DNA from: Stenotrophomonas koreensis
GTDB lineage: Bacteria > Pseudomonadota > Gammaproteobacteria > Xanthomonadales > Xanthomonadaceae
Length of the DNA: 64,000 bases
Assembly (NCBI RefSeq): GCF_001431525.1
Contig: NZ_LDJH01000031.1
Span: 24,404 to 88,403 of the forward strand
Reading direction: 5' to 3'
The notes beneath the pieces were generated by a model that was given only the letters and a program-made list of their open reading frames with translations, had not been told where the DNA came from and made no database searches. Within the stretch, counting starts at the first letter, position 1, and every line of letters starts with the position of its first letter. Shown here piece by piece: positions 18,287 to 30,025 of this stretch. A program made the translations under genes and the position numbers.

Positions 18287-19008
18287 GTCCTGTCCTGCTT
18301 TGCGGAGGCTTTGGCCTCACCCCAGCTCAGGGTGAAACCATTGGTGTAACGGAGGTCGGCGCGCACGATCGGCGCCTTCTGCGCGGCTACCAGCTGCGGC
18401 AGCACGCGGGCAAAACGTTGCAGCCGGCTGCGCGCATCGTGACGGCCCAGCACCACGTCGATGTCCCCGGCCAGGCGCAGCTCCCAGCTGCCGCGGGCAT
18501 CCATGCGCAGCCGTTGCAGCGGCTGGCCGCTGCGTGCAAACAGCTCACTGGCGAAGGCATGCAGCTCCAGCACCTGTTCGGTCTGCGCATCCGGGCCGCC
18601 CAGGTCCGGCAGTGCACTGACATCGAGCCCTTCGGGAATGGCAATCAACTTGCCCTGCACCGAGAGCAGGCGGTCATCGCCCCAGCGCGCCAGCGGCTGA
18701 TGCTCGACCAGGGTCACTTCCAGCACGTCCGGCCAGAGTTTGTGCACCTTGGCCGATTCCACCCACGGCAGGGCTTCCAGGGCGTCCTGTGCCCCCTGCA
18801 GGTCGACAGCGAAGTAACCGGTCTGCGCATACGGCAGCACGATGGACTGCACCTGTTCGGCGCTGACCTGGGCCATCGGCGCATGCACCCGCAGCCGCGC
18901 CAGCGGCCAGCGGTCAGCCCCGACCCAGCCGCCCAGCACCGCCACCACCGGCAATGCCACCACCGCCAGCGCCAGCACCCACAGCAACAGCCGCAGCAAC
19001 ACATTCAT
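18283..19008 (-). CDS. ftsQ: Cell division protein FtsQ
   Basis: 241-residue bitopic divisome protein: a membrane helix at about 4-27, then a POTRA domain (about 45-115, with VEHQPLARWGDDRLLSVQG typical of the family) and the FtsQ beta domain, needed to recruit FtsL and FtsB. The start at 19008 is fixed by a strong GGAGGTG five bases upstream; a longer in-frame extension reaches into murC and lacks a signal. FtsQ overlaps ftsA by four bases. It follows murC after 85 bases with no ddl gene between, unlike E. coli. Confidence 0.93.
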   Translation of the reverse strand: MNVLLRLLLWVLALAVVALPVVAVLGGWVGADRWPLARLRVHAPMAQVSAEQVQSIVLPYAQTGYFAVDLQGAQDALEALPWVESAKVHKLWPDVLEVTLVEHQPLARWGDDRLLSVQGKLIAIPEGLDVSALPDLGGPDAQTEQVLELHAFASELFARSGQPLQRLRMDARGSWELRLAGDIDVVLGRHDARSRLQRFARVLPQLVAAQKAPIVRADLRYTNGFTLSWGEAKASAKQDRT

Positions 19009-19093
19009 CGGCACACCTCCGCCACGTGCACGCACGCCTTGCCACCGGCATGGGCCGGTGTGCGCTGACGACGGTGCGGGGACGGGAGGGTGT

Positions 19094-20530
19094 TCACGCA
19101 GTACCGGCCTCGATGAAGCCATCGCTGATGATCTGCTGGGCCATGCCGCCGATATCACCGGCGCCCATCAGCAACAGCAGGTCGCCGTCGTGCAGCACAT
19201 CGGGCAATACCGAGAGCAGGTCGGCGGCCTGCCCGACCACCACCGGCTCGCTGCGGCCACGGGCGCGGATGGCGCGGGCCAGCGATTTGGCATCGGCGCC
19301 GGGAATCGGCGCCTCACCGGCCGGATACACCTCGCACAGCACCAGCGCATCGACATCGGAGAGCACCGCGGCGAAGGCATCGAACTGGTCGCGGGTACGG
19401 CTGTAGCGGTGCGGCTGGAAGGCCACCACCAGCCGCTTGTCCGGCCAGCCACCACGGGCGGCGGCAAACACCGCCGCCAGCTCGCGCGGATGGTGACCGT
19501 AGTCATCGACCACGCGCACGGTGGCACCACGTCCAGTGGTCACCTCGCCCAGGTCATTGAAGCGGCGGCCCACGCCCTGGAACTTCTCCAGTGCGCTGGC
19601 AATGTGCTGCGGGTCCACGCCCAGCTGCCAACCCACGGCAGCGGCGGCCAGCGCATTGAGCACGTTGTGGCGTCCCGGCAGGGCCAGGGTCACCGCGGTG
19701 CGGCTGCCTTCGGGCAGGCACAGGGTGAAGTGCATGCGGCCGCCATCCTGGACGATGTCCTCGGCGCGTACGTCGGCCTGGTCAACGGTGCCATAGCTCA
19801 TCACATGGCGCGGGGTCTGCGCGGCCAGCGCCGCCACTTCCGGGTCATCCAGGCAGAGCACGGCCAGGCCGTAGAACGGCAGGCGCTGCAGGAATTCGGC
19901 AAACGCGGCCTGTACCCGCGAAAAATCGTTGCCATAGTTTTCCAGGTGGTCGGCATCGATATTGGTGATGATCGCCACCAGCGGATTCAGGCGCAGGAAG
20001 CTGCCATCGCTCTCGTCGGCCTCGGCCACCAGCCACTGGCCCGAACCCAGCTTGGCATTGGCACCGGCCGCCAGCAGCTGGCCACCGATGACGAAGGTCG
20101 GGTCCAGCCCGCCTTCGGACAGCACCGCGGCGGTCAGCGAGGTGGTGGTGGTCTTGCCATGGGTGCCGGCCACCGCGATGCCGCGGCGGAAACGCATCAG
20201 TTCGGCCAGCATCGCCGCACGCGGCATGATCGGAATGCGCTGGCTGCGCGCCTCCATCAGCTCGGGGTTGTCGGCGCGGATCGCGCTGGACACCACCACG
20301 CAGTCGGTGCCCAGCACATTGGCGGCCGAATGCCCGCGCATGATCCGTGCGCCCAGCCGCGCCAGGCGGCGGGTGGCGGCGTTGTCGGCATTGTCCGAAC
20401 CGGAAACCTCATAGCCCAGGGTCAGCATCACCTCGGCGATACCGCTCATGCCGGTGCCGCCAATGCCGACGAAGTGCACGCGCGGGAAGGCGCGGACCAG
20501 GTCCTGGGTATCGTGCAGGCGACGGCTCAT
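19094..20530 (-). CDS. murC: UDP-N-acetylmuramate--L-alanine ligase
   Basis: 478-residue cytoplasmic ligase adding L-Ala to UDP-MurNAc. N-terminal Rossmann domain with [17 protein letters not shown] (19-35), central ATPase domain with GTHGKTTTT (122-130), and the C-terminal domain with DDYGHHPRE, the family hallmark. Normal length. It overlaps murG by four bases and lies at the point where ddl would normally follow. Confidence 0.98.
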   Translation of the reverse strand: MSRRLHDTQDLVRAFPRVHFVGIGGTGMSGIAEVMLTLGYEVSGSDNADNAATRRLARLGARIMRGHSAANVLGTDCVVVSSAIRADNPELMEARSQRIPIMPRAAMLAELMRFRRGIAVAGTHGKTTTTSLTAAVLSEGGLDPTFVIGGQLLAAGANAKLGSGQWLVAEADESDGSFLRLNPLVAIITNIDADHLENYGNDFSRVQAAFAEFLQRLPFYGLAVLCLDDPEVAALAAQTPRHVMSYGTVDQADVRAEDIVQDGGRMHFTLCLPEGSRTAVTLALPGRHNVLNALAAAAVGWQLGVDPQHIASALEKFQGVGRRFNDLGEVTTGRGATVRVVDDYGHHPRELAAVFAAARGGWPDKRLVVAFQPHRYSRTRDQFDAFAAVLSDVDALVLCEVYPAGEAPIPGADAKSLARAIRARGRSEPVVVGQAADLLSVLPDVLHDGDLLLLMGAGDIGGMAQQIISDGFIEAGTA

Positions 20531-21669
20531 GCCTGTACCTGCTTGCCGGAAGCGTTGTTGCCGTTGCCGGTTGTCATCGTGGATTCCTCTAAAATGATGT
20601 CTGCGATCCGCGCTGCCGCATCGACACGGGCCAGGCCACGTGCCGCCTGTGCCATCGCCATGCGGCGCGCCGGATCGTCATGCAATTGCTGCAGCGTCTG
20701 CTGCAGGGCGGCCGCCAATCCAGCGTCCTGTTTGAGCAGCACCGCCGCGCCGTGTTCGACCAGGTACTGCGCATTGCGGGTCTGGTGGTCATCCACCGCG
20801 GCGGCGAACGGCACCAGCACCGCCGGCACCCCGACCGCGCACAGCTCGGCCAGGGTCGAGGCCCCCGCCCGGCACACCACCAGGTCCGCCCAGGCAAATG
20901 CCTGAGCCATATCGGCAATGAACGGGCTGACTTCAGCGGCCACATCGGCCTGCTGATACGCCGCCTGCGCTTCGGCAAACAGCTTCTCGCCACTTTGATG
21001 GCGGATCTGGAACTGCGCCTGGCCGGCCAGCGCGGCCACCGCCGCCGGCACGGCCTGGTTGAGCACGCGTGCGCCCTGGCTGCCACCCACCACCAGCACC
21101 CGCAGCGGGCCGCCACGGCCAGCCAGGCGTTGTTCGGGAGCGGCAATGGCGGCAATTTCAGCCCGCACCGGGTTGCCGACCAGCTCTTCGCCACCGGCAA
21201 AACTGCCCGGAAAACCGACCAGCAGGCGGCGGCAGAAACGCGCCAGGATGCGGTTGGTCATGCCCGGGGCACGGTTCTGCTCATGCACGATCAACGGCAC
21301 CCCGAGCAGACGCCCGGCCAGGCCGCCGGGGCCGGAGGCAAAGCCGCCAAAGGCGACCACCGCGCGCGGGTTGCGTGCACGCAGGGCAAAACCGGCCGCG
21401 CGCACCGCCCGCATGATCCGGAACGGTGCACCCAGCAGGGCCAGCTTGCCCTTGCCGCGGATACCGGCAATGGGCAGGGTATCGATGGCGATGCCCTGCG
21501 GTGGCACCAGCCGGGTTTCCATCGCCCCGGCCGCGCCCAGCCAGGTCACCGGCACGCCACGCGCACGCAGCTCCCTGGCCACCGCCAGGCCCGGGAAGAT
21601 ATGGCCACCGGTACCGCCGGCCATGATCACCACCGGACGGGCATCGGCCTGGCTGATCGGCGCGCTCAT
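20527..21669 (-). CDS. murG: Undecaprenyl-PP-MurNAc-pentapeptide GlcNAc transferase
   Basis: 380-residue GT28 glycosyltransferase that makes lipid II at the inner face of the membrane. N-terminal G loop GGTGGH (18-23), [17 protein letters not shown] segment with HEQN, and the C-terminal UDP-GlcNAc site GGSQGA and [14 protein letters not shown] are visible. The tail (about 365-380) is a short unusual extension rich in Asn/Gly/Lys. Overlaps both ftsW (four bases) and murC (four bases). Confidence 0.97.
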   Translation of the reverse strand: MSAPISQADARPVVIMAGGTGGHIFPGLAVARELRARGVPVTWLGAAGAMETRLVPPQGIAIDTLPIAGIRGKGKLALLGAPFRIMRAVRAAGFALRARNPRAVVAFGGFASGPGGLAGRLLGVPLIVHEQNRAPGMTNRILARFCRRLLVGFPGSFAGGEELVGNPVRAEIAAIAAPEQRLAGRGGPLRVLVVGGSQGARVLNQAVPAAVAALAGQAQFQIRHQSGEKLFAEAQAAYQQADVAAEVSPFIADMAQAFAWADLVVCRAGASTLAELCAVGVPAVLVPFAAAVDDHQTRNAQYLVEHGAAVLLKQDAGLAAALQQTLQQLHDDPARRMAMAQAARGLARVDAAARIADIILEESTMTTGNGNNASGKQVQA

Positions 21670-22994
21670 CGCAGTTCTCCAAAGCTGGGTTCAACCCGTG
21701 ATTGCAGCCGGCTGGTGCCGCGGACGGCATTGCCGCCCTGCATCCGTGCGGCCACCGCGGTCGCACTCAACGGTGCCGGCGTGATCGCCGGCTCGTACTC
21801 GTCTGCGGGCACGGCCGGTGCATCGTCCAGCCCGCCGGCCACCCGCCAGGATTGCCGGCGCACGGCCCGCTGGTATTCCCAGGACACCCGCAGCAGCAGG
21901 CCCACCGCCACGCAGGTCATCATCACGCTGGAACCACCGGAGGAAATCAGCGGCAGGGTCAGGCCCTTGGTCGGCAACATGCCCAGGTTGACCCCGATCG
22001 AAATGAACGCCTGCATCGCCAGCCACAGCGCCACGCCGTAGGCGACATAGCCGGAGAAGTGGCGGCGCTGGTCCACGCACTGCATGCCCAGCCACAGCGC
22101 GCGGCCGATCAGCAGCGCCAGCAGCGCGATCACCACGCACACGCCGAGGAAGCCGGTTTCCTCGGCCAGCACCGAGAAGATGAAATCGGTATGTGCCTCG
22201 GGCAGGTAGTTGAGCTTCTGGATCGAAGCCCCCAGCCCCACCCCGGTCCACTCGCCGCGGCCGATGGCCATCAGCGCATTGGTCAGCTGGTAACCCGAAC
22301 CGAGCTGGTCGGCCCACGGGTCCATGAACGAGGTCACCCGGCGCATGCGGTACGGCTCCAGGATCACCAGCGCGGCCAACGGCGGCAGCAGCAGCAGGAT
22401 CGGCAGCAGCATGCGCTTGATCTGCGCCCCGCCCAGCACCAGCATGCCGGCGGTAATGCCCAGCAGCAGCATCGAGGAACCAAAGTCCGGTTGCATCAAC
22501 AGGATGGCGACCAGGGCAATCACCACCCCCACCGGCTTGATCATCGCCAGCCAGGTGGCATTGACCTCATCGGCAAAGCGCACCAGGTAGCTGCCCAGCC
22601 AGACGATGTAGAGCACCTTCACCGCCTCCACCATCTGGAAGCTGCCCAGCCCGGGCAGGCGCACCCAGCGCCGCGCACCGTTAACGCTGTGGCCCAGACC
22701 GGGCACCATGACCAGCAACAACAGTACAAAGCAGCCGATCAGCAGCCACTTGTTGAATTCCTCGACCTTGCGCAACTCGACCTTCATCGCCGCAATGGCC
22801 ATGCCGACGCCCAGGACCAGGTGCACCAGGTGGCGCTTGAGGTAATAGGTCGGGTCACCGGCCAGGGCCACCGAGGCACTGGCCACCATGATCACGCCGA
22901 TGGCCGCCAGTGCCAGCGCAGCACCGAGCAGCCAGCGGTCATACGTGCCGCCGATGGCCTCCATCCGGGTTGCCTGGGACGACAGTTCGCTCAT
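21666..22994 (-). CDS. ftsW: Septal peptidoglycan polymerase FtsW
   Basis: 442-residue SEDS-family membrane protein that polymerises lipid II at the septum together with FtsI. About ten membrane helices follow a short N-terminus; conserved pieces include [21 protein letters not shown] with the essential aspartate, [20 protein letters not shown], and the C-terminal [13 protein letters not shown] signature. A cytoplasmic tail of about 60 residues carries no known motif. The ATG at 22994 shares one base with the mraY stop codon (TGATG); longer in-frame extensions run through mraY and are not real. Confidence 0.96.
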   Translation of the reverse strand: MSELSSQATRMEAIGGTYDRWLLGAALALAAIGVIMVASASVALAGDPTYYLKRHLVHLVLGVGMAIAAMKVELRKVEEFNKWLLIGCFVLLLLVMVPGLGHSVNGARRWVRLPGLGSFQMVEAVKVLYIVWLGSYLVRFADEVNATWLAMIKPVGVVIALVAILLMQPDFGSSMLLLGITAGMLVLGGAQIKRMLLPILLLLPPLAALVILEPYRMRRVTSFMDPWADQLGSGYQLTNALMAIGRGEWTGVGLGASIQKLNYLPEAHTDFIFSVLAEETGFLGVCVVIALLALLIGRALWLGMQCVDQRRHFSGYVAYGVALWLAMQAFISIGVNLGMLPTKGLTLPLISSGGSSVMMTCVAVGLLLRVSWEYQRAVRRQSWRVAGGLDDAPAVPADEYEPAITPAPLSATAVAARMQGGNAVRGTSRLQSRVEPSFGELR

Positions 22995-24076
22995 CAGCGC
23001 ACCTTCAGCGTGGCCAGGCCGATCAGCACCAGCACCACCGAGATGATCCAGAAGCGCACGATCACCCGCGGCTCCGGCCAGCCCTTCAGCTCGAAGTGGT
23101 GGTGGATCGGTGCCATCCGGAACACGCGCTTGCCGGTCAGCTTGAAGCTGGCCACCTGGATCATCACCGACAGCGTCTCGATCACGAAGATGCCGCCCAT
23201 CACCACCAGCACCAGCTCCTGGCGCACGATCACCGCCATCGTGCCGAGCACCGCGCCCAGCGCCAGCGCACCGACATCGCCCATGAACACCATTGCCGGG
23301 TAAGTGTTGAACCACAGAAAGCCCAGCCCTGCACCGGCAATGGCCGCGCTGATGATCACCAGCTCACCGGAACCGGGAATGGAGGGAATCTGCAGGTAGC
23401 GGGCAAACTCGGCATGGCCGGAGGCATAGGCAAACACGCCCAGCGCGCAGGCCACCATCACCGTGGGCATGATCGCCAGCCCGTCCAGGCCGTCGGTCAG
23501 GTTGACCGCATTGGAGAAGCCGACGATCCAGAAATAGGCAATGGCGATGAAGCTCAGCCCGGCCAGCGGCAGCGCGATGGACTTGAACATCGGGATGTAG
23601 AAGGTCAGCGCGGCCGGCACATCGGCGGTCAGATACAGAAACACCGCCGCGGCCAGGCCGAAGATGGACTGCAGCAGGTACTTGTAGCGGGACTTCAGGC
23701 CGTTGGGGTCACGCTTGGCGATCTTGATCCAGTCGTCGTACCAGCCGATCGCGCCAAAGCACAGCATCACCACCAGCACCACCCAGACATAGCGGTTGCG
23801 CAGGTCGCCCCAGAGCAGGGTCGAGATGGTGATCGCCAGCAGGATCAGGCCCCCGCCCATGGTCGGGGTGCCAGCCTTGGAAAAGTGGCTCTTCGGGCCA
23901 TCGGTACGGATCGGCTGGCCCTTGAGCTGGGCCAGGCGGGCGATCGCCCACGGCCCCAGCCACAGGCTCAACCCCAGCGCGGTCAGCGCCGCCAGGATGC
24001 CGCGCAAGGTGATGTAGTTGAACAACCGGAACAGCTCATCGAGCTGCTGCAGCCAACGGGCCAACTCAAGCAACAT
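22994..24076 (-). CDS. mraY: Phospho-MurNAc-pentapeptide transferase
   Basis: 360-residue membrane enzyme making lipid I from UDP-MurNAc-pentapeptide and undecaprenyl phosphate. Ten helices are expected; motif residues visible are the Asp pair in [19 protein letters not shown] (with catalytic Asp), [11 protein letters not shown] and HHHFELKGW near the C-terminus. Normal length. It begins 11 bases inside murF and shares one base with ftsW. Confidence 0.98.
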   Translation of the reverse strand: MLLELARWLQQLDELFRLFNYITLRGILAALTALGLSLWLGPWAIARLAQLKGQPIRTDGPKSHFSKAGTPTMGGGLILLAITISTLLWGDLRNRYVWVVLVVMLCFGAIGWYDDWIKIAKRDPNGLKSRYKYLLQSIFGLAAAVFLYLTADVPAALTFYIPMFKSIALPLAGLSFIAIAYFWIVGFSNAVNLTDGLDGLAIMPTVMVACALGVFAYASGHAEFARYLQIPSIPGSGELVIISAAIAGAGLGFLWFNTYPAMVFMGDVGALALGAVLGTMAVIVRQELVLVVMGGIFVIETLSVMIQVASFKLTGKRVFRMAPIHHHFELKGWPEPRVIVRFWIISVVLVLIGLATLKVR

Positions 24077-25460
24077 GATTATTTCCCTCGTCGCGCGCCA
24101 GCAGCGCGCTCACAATCTTGTCCATGGCACTGCCACGCGAGCCCTTGACCAGGCAGCGCGCAGCAGCGGGAAGTTCGGCGGCCAGCGCCGCGGCCAGTTC
24201 GGCATGGCTGGCGAAGTGCCGCCCGCCCTCGCCAAAGGCAGTAGAGGCAGCATCGGCCAGTTCGCCCAGGGTCCACAGCCGGGCCAGGCCGGCGCTGCGC
24301 GCCTGCTCGCCGGCGGCGGCATGCAGTGCGCGCGCCTGCGGGCCGAGCTCGCGCATGTCGCCCAGCACCAGCCAGCCGGGCTGGCCACTGGCGGCCAGGC
24401 TGGCAATGGCTGCGGCCAGCGAACCGGGGTTGGCGTTGTAGCTGTCATCGACCAGCACCGCACCGTTGGCCAGGGTGTGCGCCACCTGGCGCCCGGCCAC
24501 CGGCCGGGCCTGGCCCAGGCCTTCGGCGACCTGGGCCAGCGGCACCCCGGCGGCCAGCGCCAGGCTGGCCGCGGCCAGTGCATTGGCCACGTTGTGGCGG
24601 CCCGGCAGGGCCAGCTGCACCTGCGCCTGCCCGGCCGGGGTGACCAGCACGAAGTGGCTGCCGGCGGCATCGGTCTGGATGGCGCGTGCAGTGACCTCGG
24701 CCGGCAGGTCCAGGCCAAAACGCAGCACCCTGCAGCGGGCCGGGATGCCGACACAGTGCTGTTCAAACCACGGGGCAAATGCCTCGTCGGCATTGATCAC
24801 CGCCACCCCGTCGGCCGGCAGCGCACGGTAGATCGCGCCCTTGGTGTCGGCCACGCCGAGCAGGCTGCCCATCCGCTCCAGGTGGGCGGCGGCGATGTTG
24901 TTGACCAGCGCATAGCGCGGCGGCGCGATCACGGTCAGGTATTCAATGTCACCGGGCTTGCCGGCGCCCATCTCGTAGATGGCCCAGTCCGCGTCCTCTG
25001 GCGCGTCGATCACTGCCAGCGGCAGGCCGATCTCGTTGTTGCGGTTGCCCGGCGTCGCGTAGACCTGCCTGCCCTGCACCTGCGCGGCATGGCCCAGGAT
25101 TGCGCTGAGCAGGGTCTTGACCGAGGTCTTGCCGTTGGAGCCGGTGATGGCGAACACTTCGGTGCGGCGGTCGGCCTGGATGGCCGCGGCAATCCGCGCC
25201 AGGGCCTGCTCGCTGTTGTCCACCAGCAGCTGCGGCAGCTCGATCGGCAGCAGCCGCTCGACCAGCAGCGCGGCGGCACCGGCCGCCTGCGCGGCAGCGG
25301 CAAATTCATGCCCGTCAAAGCGCTCGCCACGCAGGGCCAGGTACAGGCTACCCGGCACGATCGCACGGCTGTCATTGGACAGGCCATCGATGGCCACGTC
25401 CTCCCCGTGCAGGCTGCCACCGGCCCAGTGGGCAAGCATCGACAGCGGCGTACGCCTCAT
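24066..25460 (-). CDS. murF: UDP-MurNAc-tripeptide--D-Ala-D-Ala ligase
   Basis: 464-residue ligase adding the D-Ala-D-Ala dipeptide. ATP-binding loop GSNGKTSVK (107-115 from the chosen start), [10 protein letters not shown] and DDSYNANP are the family signatures. The start at 25460 overlaps the murE stop codon by four bases; a start 14 codons upstream is possible but less consistent with the junction. Its product needs D-Ala-D-Ala, for which no ddl gene is present in this cluster. Confidence 0.97.
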   Translation of the reverse strand: MRRTPLSMLAHWAGGSLHGEDVAIDGLSNDSRAIVPGSLYLALRGERFDGHEFAAAAQAAGAAALLVERLLPIELPQLLVDNSEQALARIAAAIQADRRTEVFAITGSNGKTSVKTLLSAILGHAAQVQGRQVYATPGNRNNEIGLPLAVIDAPEDADWAIYEMGAGKPGDIEYLTVIAPPRYALVNNIAAAHLERMGSLLGVADTKGAIYRALPADGVAVINADEAFAPWFEQHCVGIPARCRVLRFGLDLPAEVTARAIQTDAAGSHFVLVTPAGQAQVQLALPGRHNVANALAAASLALAAGVPLAQVAEGLGQARPVAGRQVAHTLANGAVLVDDSYNANPGSLAAAIASLAASGQPGWLVLGDMRELGPQARALHAAAGEQARSAGLARLWTLGELADAASTAFGEGGRHFASHAELAAALAAELPAAARCLVKGSRGSAMDKIVSALLARDEGNNHVA

Positions 25461-26950
25461 GGCCGCTCTCCGTGGTGGGTGGAAAAATGCAGGTCCAGGC
25501 ACTGCTGTGCGACCTGGCTGTCATCAAAGGGATGCTTGACCCCGTTGATTTCCTGATACGGCTCGTGGCCCTTGCCGGCGATCAACACCACATCGCCGGC
25601 GCTGGCCGTGGCAATCGCGCTGTCGATGGCCAGCGCGCGGTCGCGCTGCACGGCCACCGTTTCCGGGCGGGCAAAGCCAGCCAGGATGTCGGCCACGATG
25701 GCATCGCCGTCCTCGCTGCGCGGGTTGTCATCGGTGACGATGACCCGGTCGGCATGTGCCTCGGCGATGGCGGCCATCTGCGGGCGCTTGCCGGCATCGC
25801 GGTCACCGCCACAGCCGAACACGCAGGCCAGCAGGCCGTCGACGTGGTCTTCCAGGCTGCTCAGTGCCTGCAGCAGGGCATCGGGGGTATGGGCGTAATC
25901 GACCACCACGGTCGGCTGACCGGCCTGGCCACCGAGCTTGTTCATGCGCCCGCTGATCGGTCGCAGCTGGCCGAGCAGGCTGGCGATGACGGCCAGTGGC
26001 TGGCCCTGGGCCAGCAGCACCCCAGCCACGGCGAGCAGGTTGTCGACGTTGAAACGGCCCAGCAGCGGCGAGTCCACCGCGGCCTGCTGGCCATCGGCAC
26101 GCAGCTGGAAATGCAGCCCGGCACTGTCCATGACGATGTCGGCAGCCTGCAGGCGCGCGCTGGCGGCGCCACGCGAGGACACCCCGACCACGGCCACTGC
26201 CGGGTCGAGCAGCGCCAGCAGCGTCGGTGCGTAGGCATCGTCCAGGTTGATCACCGCCGCCTTCAGGCCGGGGCGCTGGAACAGCCGCGCCTTGGCCGCA
26301 CCGTAGGCGTCCATGCTGCCGTGGTAGTCCAGGTGGTCACGGGTGAGGTTGGTGAACACCGCAATGTCGTAATGCACCGCATCCACCCGGCCCTGGTCCA
26401 GCGCATGCGAGCTGACTTCCATCGCGGTGGCGCTGGCGCCGGCATCGCGCAGCTGCGCCAGCACCTGGTGCATCTGCAACACCAGCGGCGTGGTGAACCC
26501 GGTCGGCACCACCTGGCCGTACAGGCCAACACCCAGGGTGCCGATCGAACCGGAAGTGATGCCCAGCCGCTGCCAGGCCTGGCCCAGCAACTGCACGGTG
26601 GAGGTCTTGCCGTTGGTGCCGGTGACCCCGACCATCGTCATGCTGCGCGAGGGCTGGCCGTGGAACTGGTCAGCCAGCGCGCCCATGCGCGCGCGCAGGC
26701 CAGGCACGGCAATCGCATCGGCCGGCACCGCGATGCCTTCCGGCGCGGGGTGGTCATACAGGATGGCCACCGCGCCGTTGGCACGGGCCTGCTGGACAAA
26801 ATTCAGCCCGTGCGCGCCGAAACCTGCCACGCAGACAAAGGCATCCCCGGGGCGCACGTCGCGGCTGTCCAGTACCAGGCCAGACACGGCAATATCGCCA
26901 ACGTCGGCGATATCGGGCAGCAGCCGGGCCAGCGCCAGTGTGCGGCTCAT
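25457..26950 (-). CDS. murE: UDP-MurNAc-dipeptide--meso-diaminopimelate ligase
   Basis: 497-residue ligase adding the third residue of the stem peptide. ATP loop [10 protein letters not shown] (111-120), the TTPLVLQMH substrate loop with [41 protein letters not shown], and DNPRSED, where DNPR is the motif of meso-diaminopimelate-specific enzymes, so the wall is of the Gram-negative m-DAP type. Four-base overlaps at both ends with ftsI and murF. Confidence 0.98.
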   Translation of the reverse strand: MSRTLALARLLPDIADVGDIAVSGLVLDSRDVRPGDAFVCVAGFGAHGLNFVQQARANGAVAILYDHPAPEGIAVPADAIAVPGLRARMGALADQFHGQPSRSMTMVGVTGTNGKTSTVQLLGQAWQRLGITSGSIGTLGVGLYGQVVPTGFTTPLVLQMHQVLAQLRDAGASATAMEVSSHALDQGRVDAVHYDIAVFTNLTRDHLDYHGSMDAYGAAKARLFQRPGLKAAVINLDDAYAPTLLALLDPAVAVVGVSSRGAASARLQAADIVMDSAGLHFQLRADGQQAAVDSPLLGRFNVDNLLAVAGVLLAQGQPLAVIASLLGQLRPISGRMNKLGGQAGQPTVVVDYAHTPDALLQALSSLEDHVDGLLACVFGCGGDRDAGKRPQMAAIAEAHADRVIVTDDNPRSEDGDAIVADILAGFARPETVAVQRDRALAIDSAIATASAGDVVLIAGKGHEPYQEINGVKHPFDDSQVAQQCLDLHFSTHHGERP

Positions 26951-28785
26951 GGGATCGCCCCTTCGGGCAAGGCCTGCGGCAGCACCGCATCCAGCTCGGC
27001 CCCGGCATCGGGCACCAGGGCCGGATCCGGCGCCGCCGGCAGCACGCTGGCGCTATGGCCGAGCTTGCCGTCGGCCTGGGCGGCCAGCCAGGCATCGATA
27101 TTGTCGGGGGGAACATCCATCAGCCGCAGCGCGCCTTCCATCACATGGTGGAATACCGGCGCGGCCACCAGGCCGCCGTAATACGAGCTGCCCTGGGGAT
27201 CATTGATGACAATCACAGTCGCGAATCGAGGGTTGGATGCCGGCACCAGGCCGGCAAACAGGGAATTGTAACGGCCGCGCACATAGCCGCCCGGACCGGC
27301 TTTACGTGCCGTTCCGGTTTTACCGGCCACGTGGTAGCCGAGGATGCCGGCCTGCTTGGCACCGCCGTTGGTAACCACGGTCTGCATCATCTGCACCACC
27401 TGGTTGGCAACCTCACGGTCCACCACCTGGCGCACGTTGCGTTCGGCAGCGCTCTGGCCACGGATGAAGGTTGGCGACACCAGCTGGCCACCATTGCCCA
27501 GCGTGGCAAAGGCCTGCGCCATCTGCAGCGGGGTCACGTTAAGGCCATAGCCGTAGGACATGGTGGTCTTGGTGCTGCCATACCAGTTCGGGGTGCCCGG
27601 CACCGGCACCACCCCGGCCGACTCGCCCGGAAAACCACTGCCCGGCAGCTGGCCATAGCCGAACTGGCGCACGCTGTCATAGAAAACCCGGTCCGGCATC
27701 TGGGCGGCGATCTTGGCCGAACCGATGTTGGACGAACGGGTGATCACCCCGGTGGTGGTCAGCACACCGTTGTTGCGCGGCACGTCACGGATGGTGTAAC
27801 GCCCCACCGCCATGTAGCCGGGGTTGGTATCAAAGACCGTCTCGGGCGTGACCACACCGGCCTGCAGCGCCGCGGCCACGGTCAACGGCTTCATCGTCGA
27901 GCCGGGTTCGACCAGATCGGTGACGGCGCGGTTGCGCCGGGCATCCGGGCTGGCACTGCCCACCGCGTTGGGGTTGTAGGTGGGCAGGTTGGCCATCGCC
28001 AGCACCTCGCCGGTGGCCACGTCCATCACCACCACCGAGCCACCGGCGGCCTTGTTCTGGGTCACCGCATTGCGCAGCTCGCGCATGGCCAGGAACTGGA
28101 TGCGGCGGTCGATGCTCAGGGTCAGGTCACGCCCCGGTTCAGCCGCACGCACCAGGTCGATGCTCTCGACAATCGCGCCCTTGCGGTCGCGGATGACCTT
28201 CTTGGCACCGGGCTTGCCGCTGAGCCATTCATCAAAGGCCAGCTCCAGACCTTCCTGGCCCTGGTCATCGATATTGGTAAAGCCCAGCACATGCGCCAGC
28301 GCCTCGCCCTGCGGGTAATACCGCCGGAACTCGCGCTGGGAGAACACGCCGGGGATCTTCAGGTCCAGCACGCGCTGCGCCTGGTCCGGGTTGATCCGGC
28401 GGCGCACGTACATGAACTCCTTGTCCGCCTTCTGCGCCAGGCGCTGGGTCAGCTCCTCGTGAGAAAGCGCCAGGGCCTGGGCCAGTTCGCCGATCCGCTC
28501 CGGATGCAGCAGCAGCTCTTTCGGGTTGACCCAGATCGAGGCCACCGGGGTGGACACGGCCACCGGCTCGCCGTTGCGGTCGGTGATCATCCCGCGCGAG
28601 GTCGGAATCGGCACCTCACGCAGGAAACGCGCCTCGCCCTGGCGCTGGTAGAAGGCGTTGTTGACCAGCTGGACATAGGCCGCGCGGGCCACCAGGCTGA
28701 CCGCACACAGGCCCAGAACCGAACCAACCAGCAGCAGTCGCCCGCGCTGGTTGAAGACCCGTCCCTTGTGCTTGCGTCCGCTCAT
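26947..28785 (-). CDS. ftsI: Septal transpeptidase FtsI (PBP3)
   Basis: 612-residue class B penicillin-binding protein. A short cytoplasmic basic end, one membrane helix (about 17-38), the non-penicillin-binding domain with the [15 protein letters not shown] start, and a transpeptidase domain with active-site Ser296 in STMK, SSN at 351-353 and KTGT at 489-492. It cross-links the septal wall with FtsW. Four-base overlaps join it to ftsL upstream and murE downstream. Confidence 0.98.
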   Translation of the reverse strand: MSGRKHKGRVFNQRGRLLLVGSVLGLCAVSLVARAAYVQLVNNAFYQRQGEARFLREVPIPTSRGMITDRNGEPVAVSTPVASIWVNPKELLLHPERIGELAQALALSHEELTQRLAQKADKEFMYVRRRINPDQAQRVLDLKIPGVFSQREFRRYYPQGEALAHVLGFTNIDDQGQEGLELAFDEWLSGKPGAKKVIRDRKGAIVESIDLVRAAEPGRDLTLSIDRRIQFLAMRELRNAVTQNKAAGGSVVVMDVATGEVLAMANLPTYNPNAVGSASPDARRNRAVTDLVEPGSTMKPLTVAAALQAGVVTPETVFDTNPGYMAVGRYTIRDVPRNNGVLTTTGVITRSSNIGSAKIAAQMPDRVFYDSVRQFGYGQLPGSGFPGESAGVVPVPGTPNWYGSTKTTMSYGYGLNVTPLQMAQAFATLGNGGQLVSPTFIRGQSAAERNVRQVVDREVANQVVQMMQTVVTNGGAKQAGILGYHVAGKTGTARKAGPGGYVRGRYNSLFAGLVPASNPRFATVIVINDPQGSSYYGGLVAAPVFHHVMEGALRLMDVPPDNIDAWLAAQADGKLGHSASVLPAAPDPALVPDAGAELDAVLPQALPEGAIP

Positions 28786-29045
28786 TGGCGCACCACCACG
28801 ATGTCGGCCGCCTCGGGAAATTTCATCCCGAGCCGGGTGCGAGCCAAGTGGTCCACGCGCCCGGCCTGGGTCAACGTGGCCTGTTCCAGCTGCAGGCGGC
28901 CAAACTCGATGTTCAGCTCATCGCGCTGCTGCTCCAGCCGCGACAACTCGACAAACAACTGGCGATGCTGGTGCCGCTTGTGCACCACGGCCACCGCCGA
29001 AGCGATGGTGGCAACCAGCAGGATCACCAGCAGCAGGCGGGCCAT
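28782..29045 (-). CDS. ftsL: Cell division protein FtsL
   Basis: 87-residue bitopic protein: membrane helix at about 3-21, then a heptad coiled coil (about 28-65) containing FVELSRLEQQRDELNIEFGR and an ARTRLGMKFP end. It forms the FtsQLB complex with FtsQ and FtsB. Identified mainly from size, topology and place between rsmH and ftsI; sequence conservation in this family is low. Shares one base with rsmH and four with ftsI. Confidence 0.92.
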   Translation of the reverse strand: MARLLLVILLVATIASAVAVVHKRHQHRQLFVELSRLEQQRDELNIEFGRLQLEQATLTQAGRVDHLARTRLGMKFPEAADIVVVRQ

Positions 29046-30025
29046 CAGCGTACCCCCACCTTTTGTGCCACGCGCAGCACGGCGCTGCGCGAACGCGGAT
29101 TGGCAGCCAACTCGGCCTCGTCGGCCTTGATCGCACCGCCAATCAATTCCAGGGTCGGCACGAAACCGGACTCCACCGGCATCCGGCGGTTGCCCGGCGG
29201 TGCCTTGGCCAGCTTGTTGAAGTACTGCTTGACGATGCGGTCTTCCAGCGAATGGAAGCTGATCACCGCCAGCCGGCCACCGGGCTTGAGCCGGGCCACG
29301 GCTGCTTCCAGCCCGGCTTCCAGATCGGCCAGCTCGCGGTTGATGTGGATGCGGATGGCCTGGAAGCTGCGCGTGGCCGGGTTGGACTTGTCCTTGCCGC
29401 GCGGCACCACCTGGTTGATCAGCTCGGCCAGCTGCGCGGTGCGGGTCAGCGGGGTCTTCTCGCGCTGGGCCACGATCGCACGGGCGATCTTGCGGCTGGC
29501 ACGCTCCTCACCGTAGTGCCACAGCACGTCGGCAATTTCAGCATCGCTGGCGGTGGCCAGCCACTGCGCGGCACTGACGCCGGACTCCGGGTCCATGCGC
29601 ATGTCCAGCGGGCCATCCTTGCCGAAGGAGAAGCCGCGCTCGGCCACGTCCAGCTGCGGCGAGGACACCCCCAGGTCGAACAGCACGCCATCCAGCCCGC
29701 CGGCCGTTTCCGGCCAGGCCAGCAGGTCGGCGAAGGAGCCGCGGAAGATCGCCACGCGCGGGTCGGGAGCGAAATCGCGCTCGGCAACCGCAATCGCCTC
29801 CGGATCCTTGTCCATGACCAACAGCCGACCCTGCGGCCCGAGCAGGCGCAGCACGCCCCCGGCATGCCCGCCACGCCCGAACGTGCCGTCCAGGTAAGTT
29901 CCATTTTCGATCACCCTCAGGCCGTCAAGGACCTGGGCGTAGAGCACCGGCAGATGTTGTGCCGGCGGCTGCGCCGAAGGGTGACCGGTGTGCGGTTGCT
30001 CACGCATCCCGGCCCCCTGGCTCAC
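29045..30025 (-). CDS. rsmH: 16S rRNA (cytosine1402-N4)-methyltransferase
   Basis: 326-residue SAM-dependent methyltransferase (MraW) modifying C1402 of 16S rRNA. Visible: [16 protein letters not shown] site [31 protein letters not shown], the [12 protein letters not shown] helix and [15 protein letters not shown] at the catalytic site. Its partner for the 2'-O methylation of the same nucleotide, rsmI, is also in this window (33545-34375). The start overlaps the mraZ stop codon by four bases; an ATG six codons in (30007) is an alternative. Confidence 0.97.
   Translation of the reverse strand: MSQGAGMREQPHTGHPSAQPPAQHLPVLYAQVLDGLRVIENGTYLDGTFGRGGHAGGVLRLLGPQGRLLVMDKDPEAIAVAERDFAPDPRVAIFRGSFADLLAWPETAGGLDGVLFDLGVSSPQLDVAERGFSFGKDGPLDMRMDPESGVSAAQWLATASDAEIADVLWHYGEERASRKIARAIVAQREKTPLTRTAQLAELINQVVPRGKDKSNPATRSFQAIRIHINRELADLEAGLEAAVARLKPGGRLAVISFHSLEDRIVKQYFNKLAKAPPGNRRMPVESGFVPTLELIGGAIKADEAELAANPRSRSAVLRVAQKVGVR

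Noticed and set aside
26938..29130. Long plus-strand frame opposite ftsI and ftsL
   Set aside because: Composition is that of an antisense shadow, and it crosses three genes with clear motifs.
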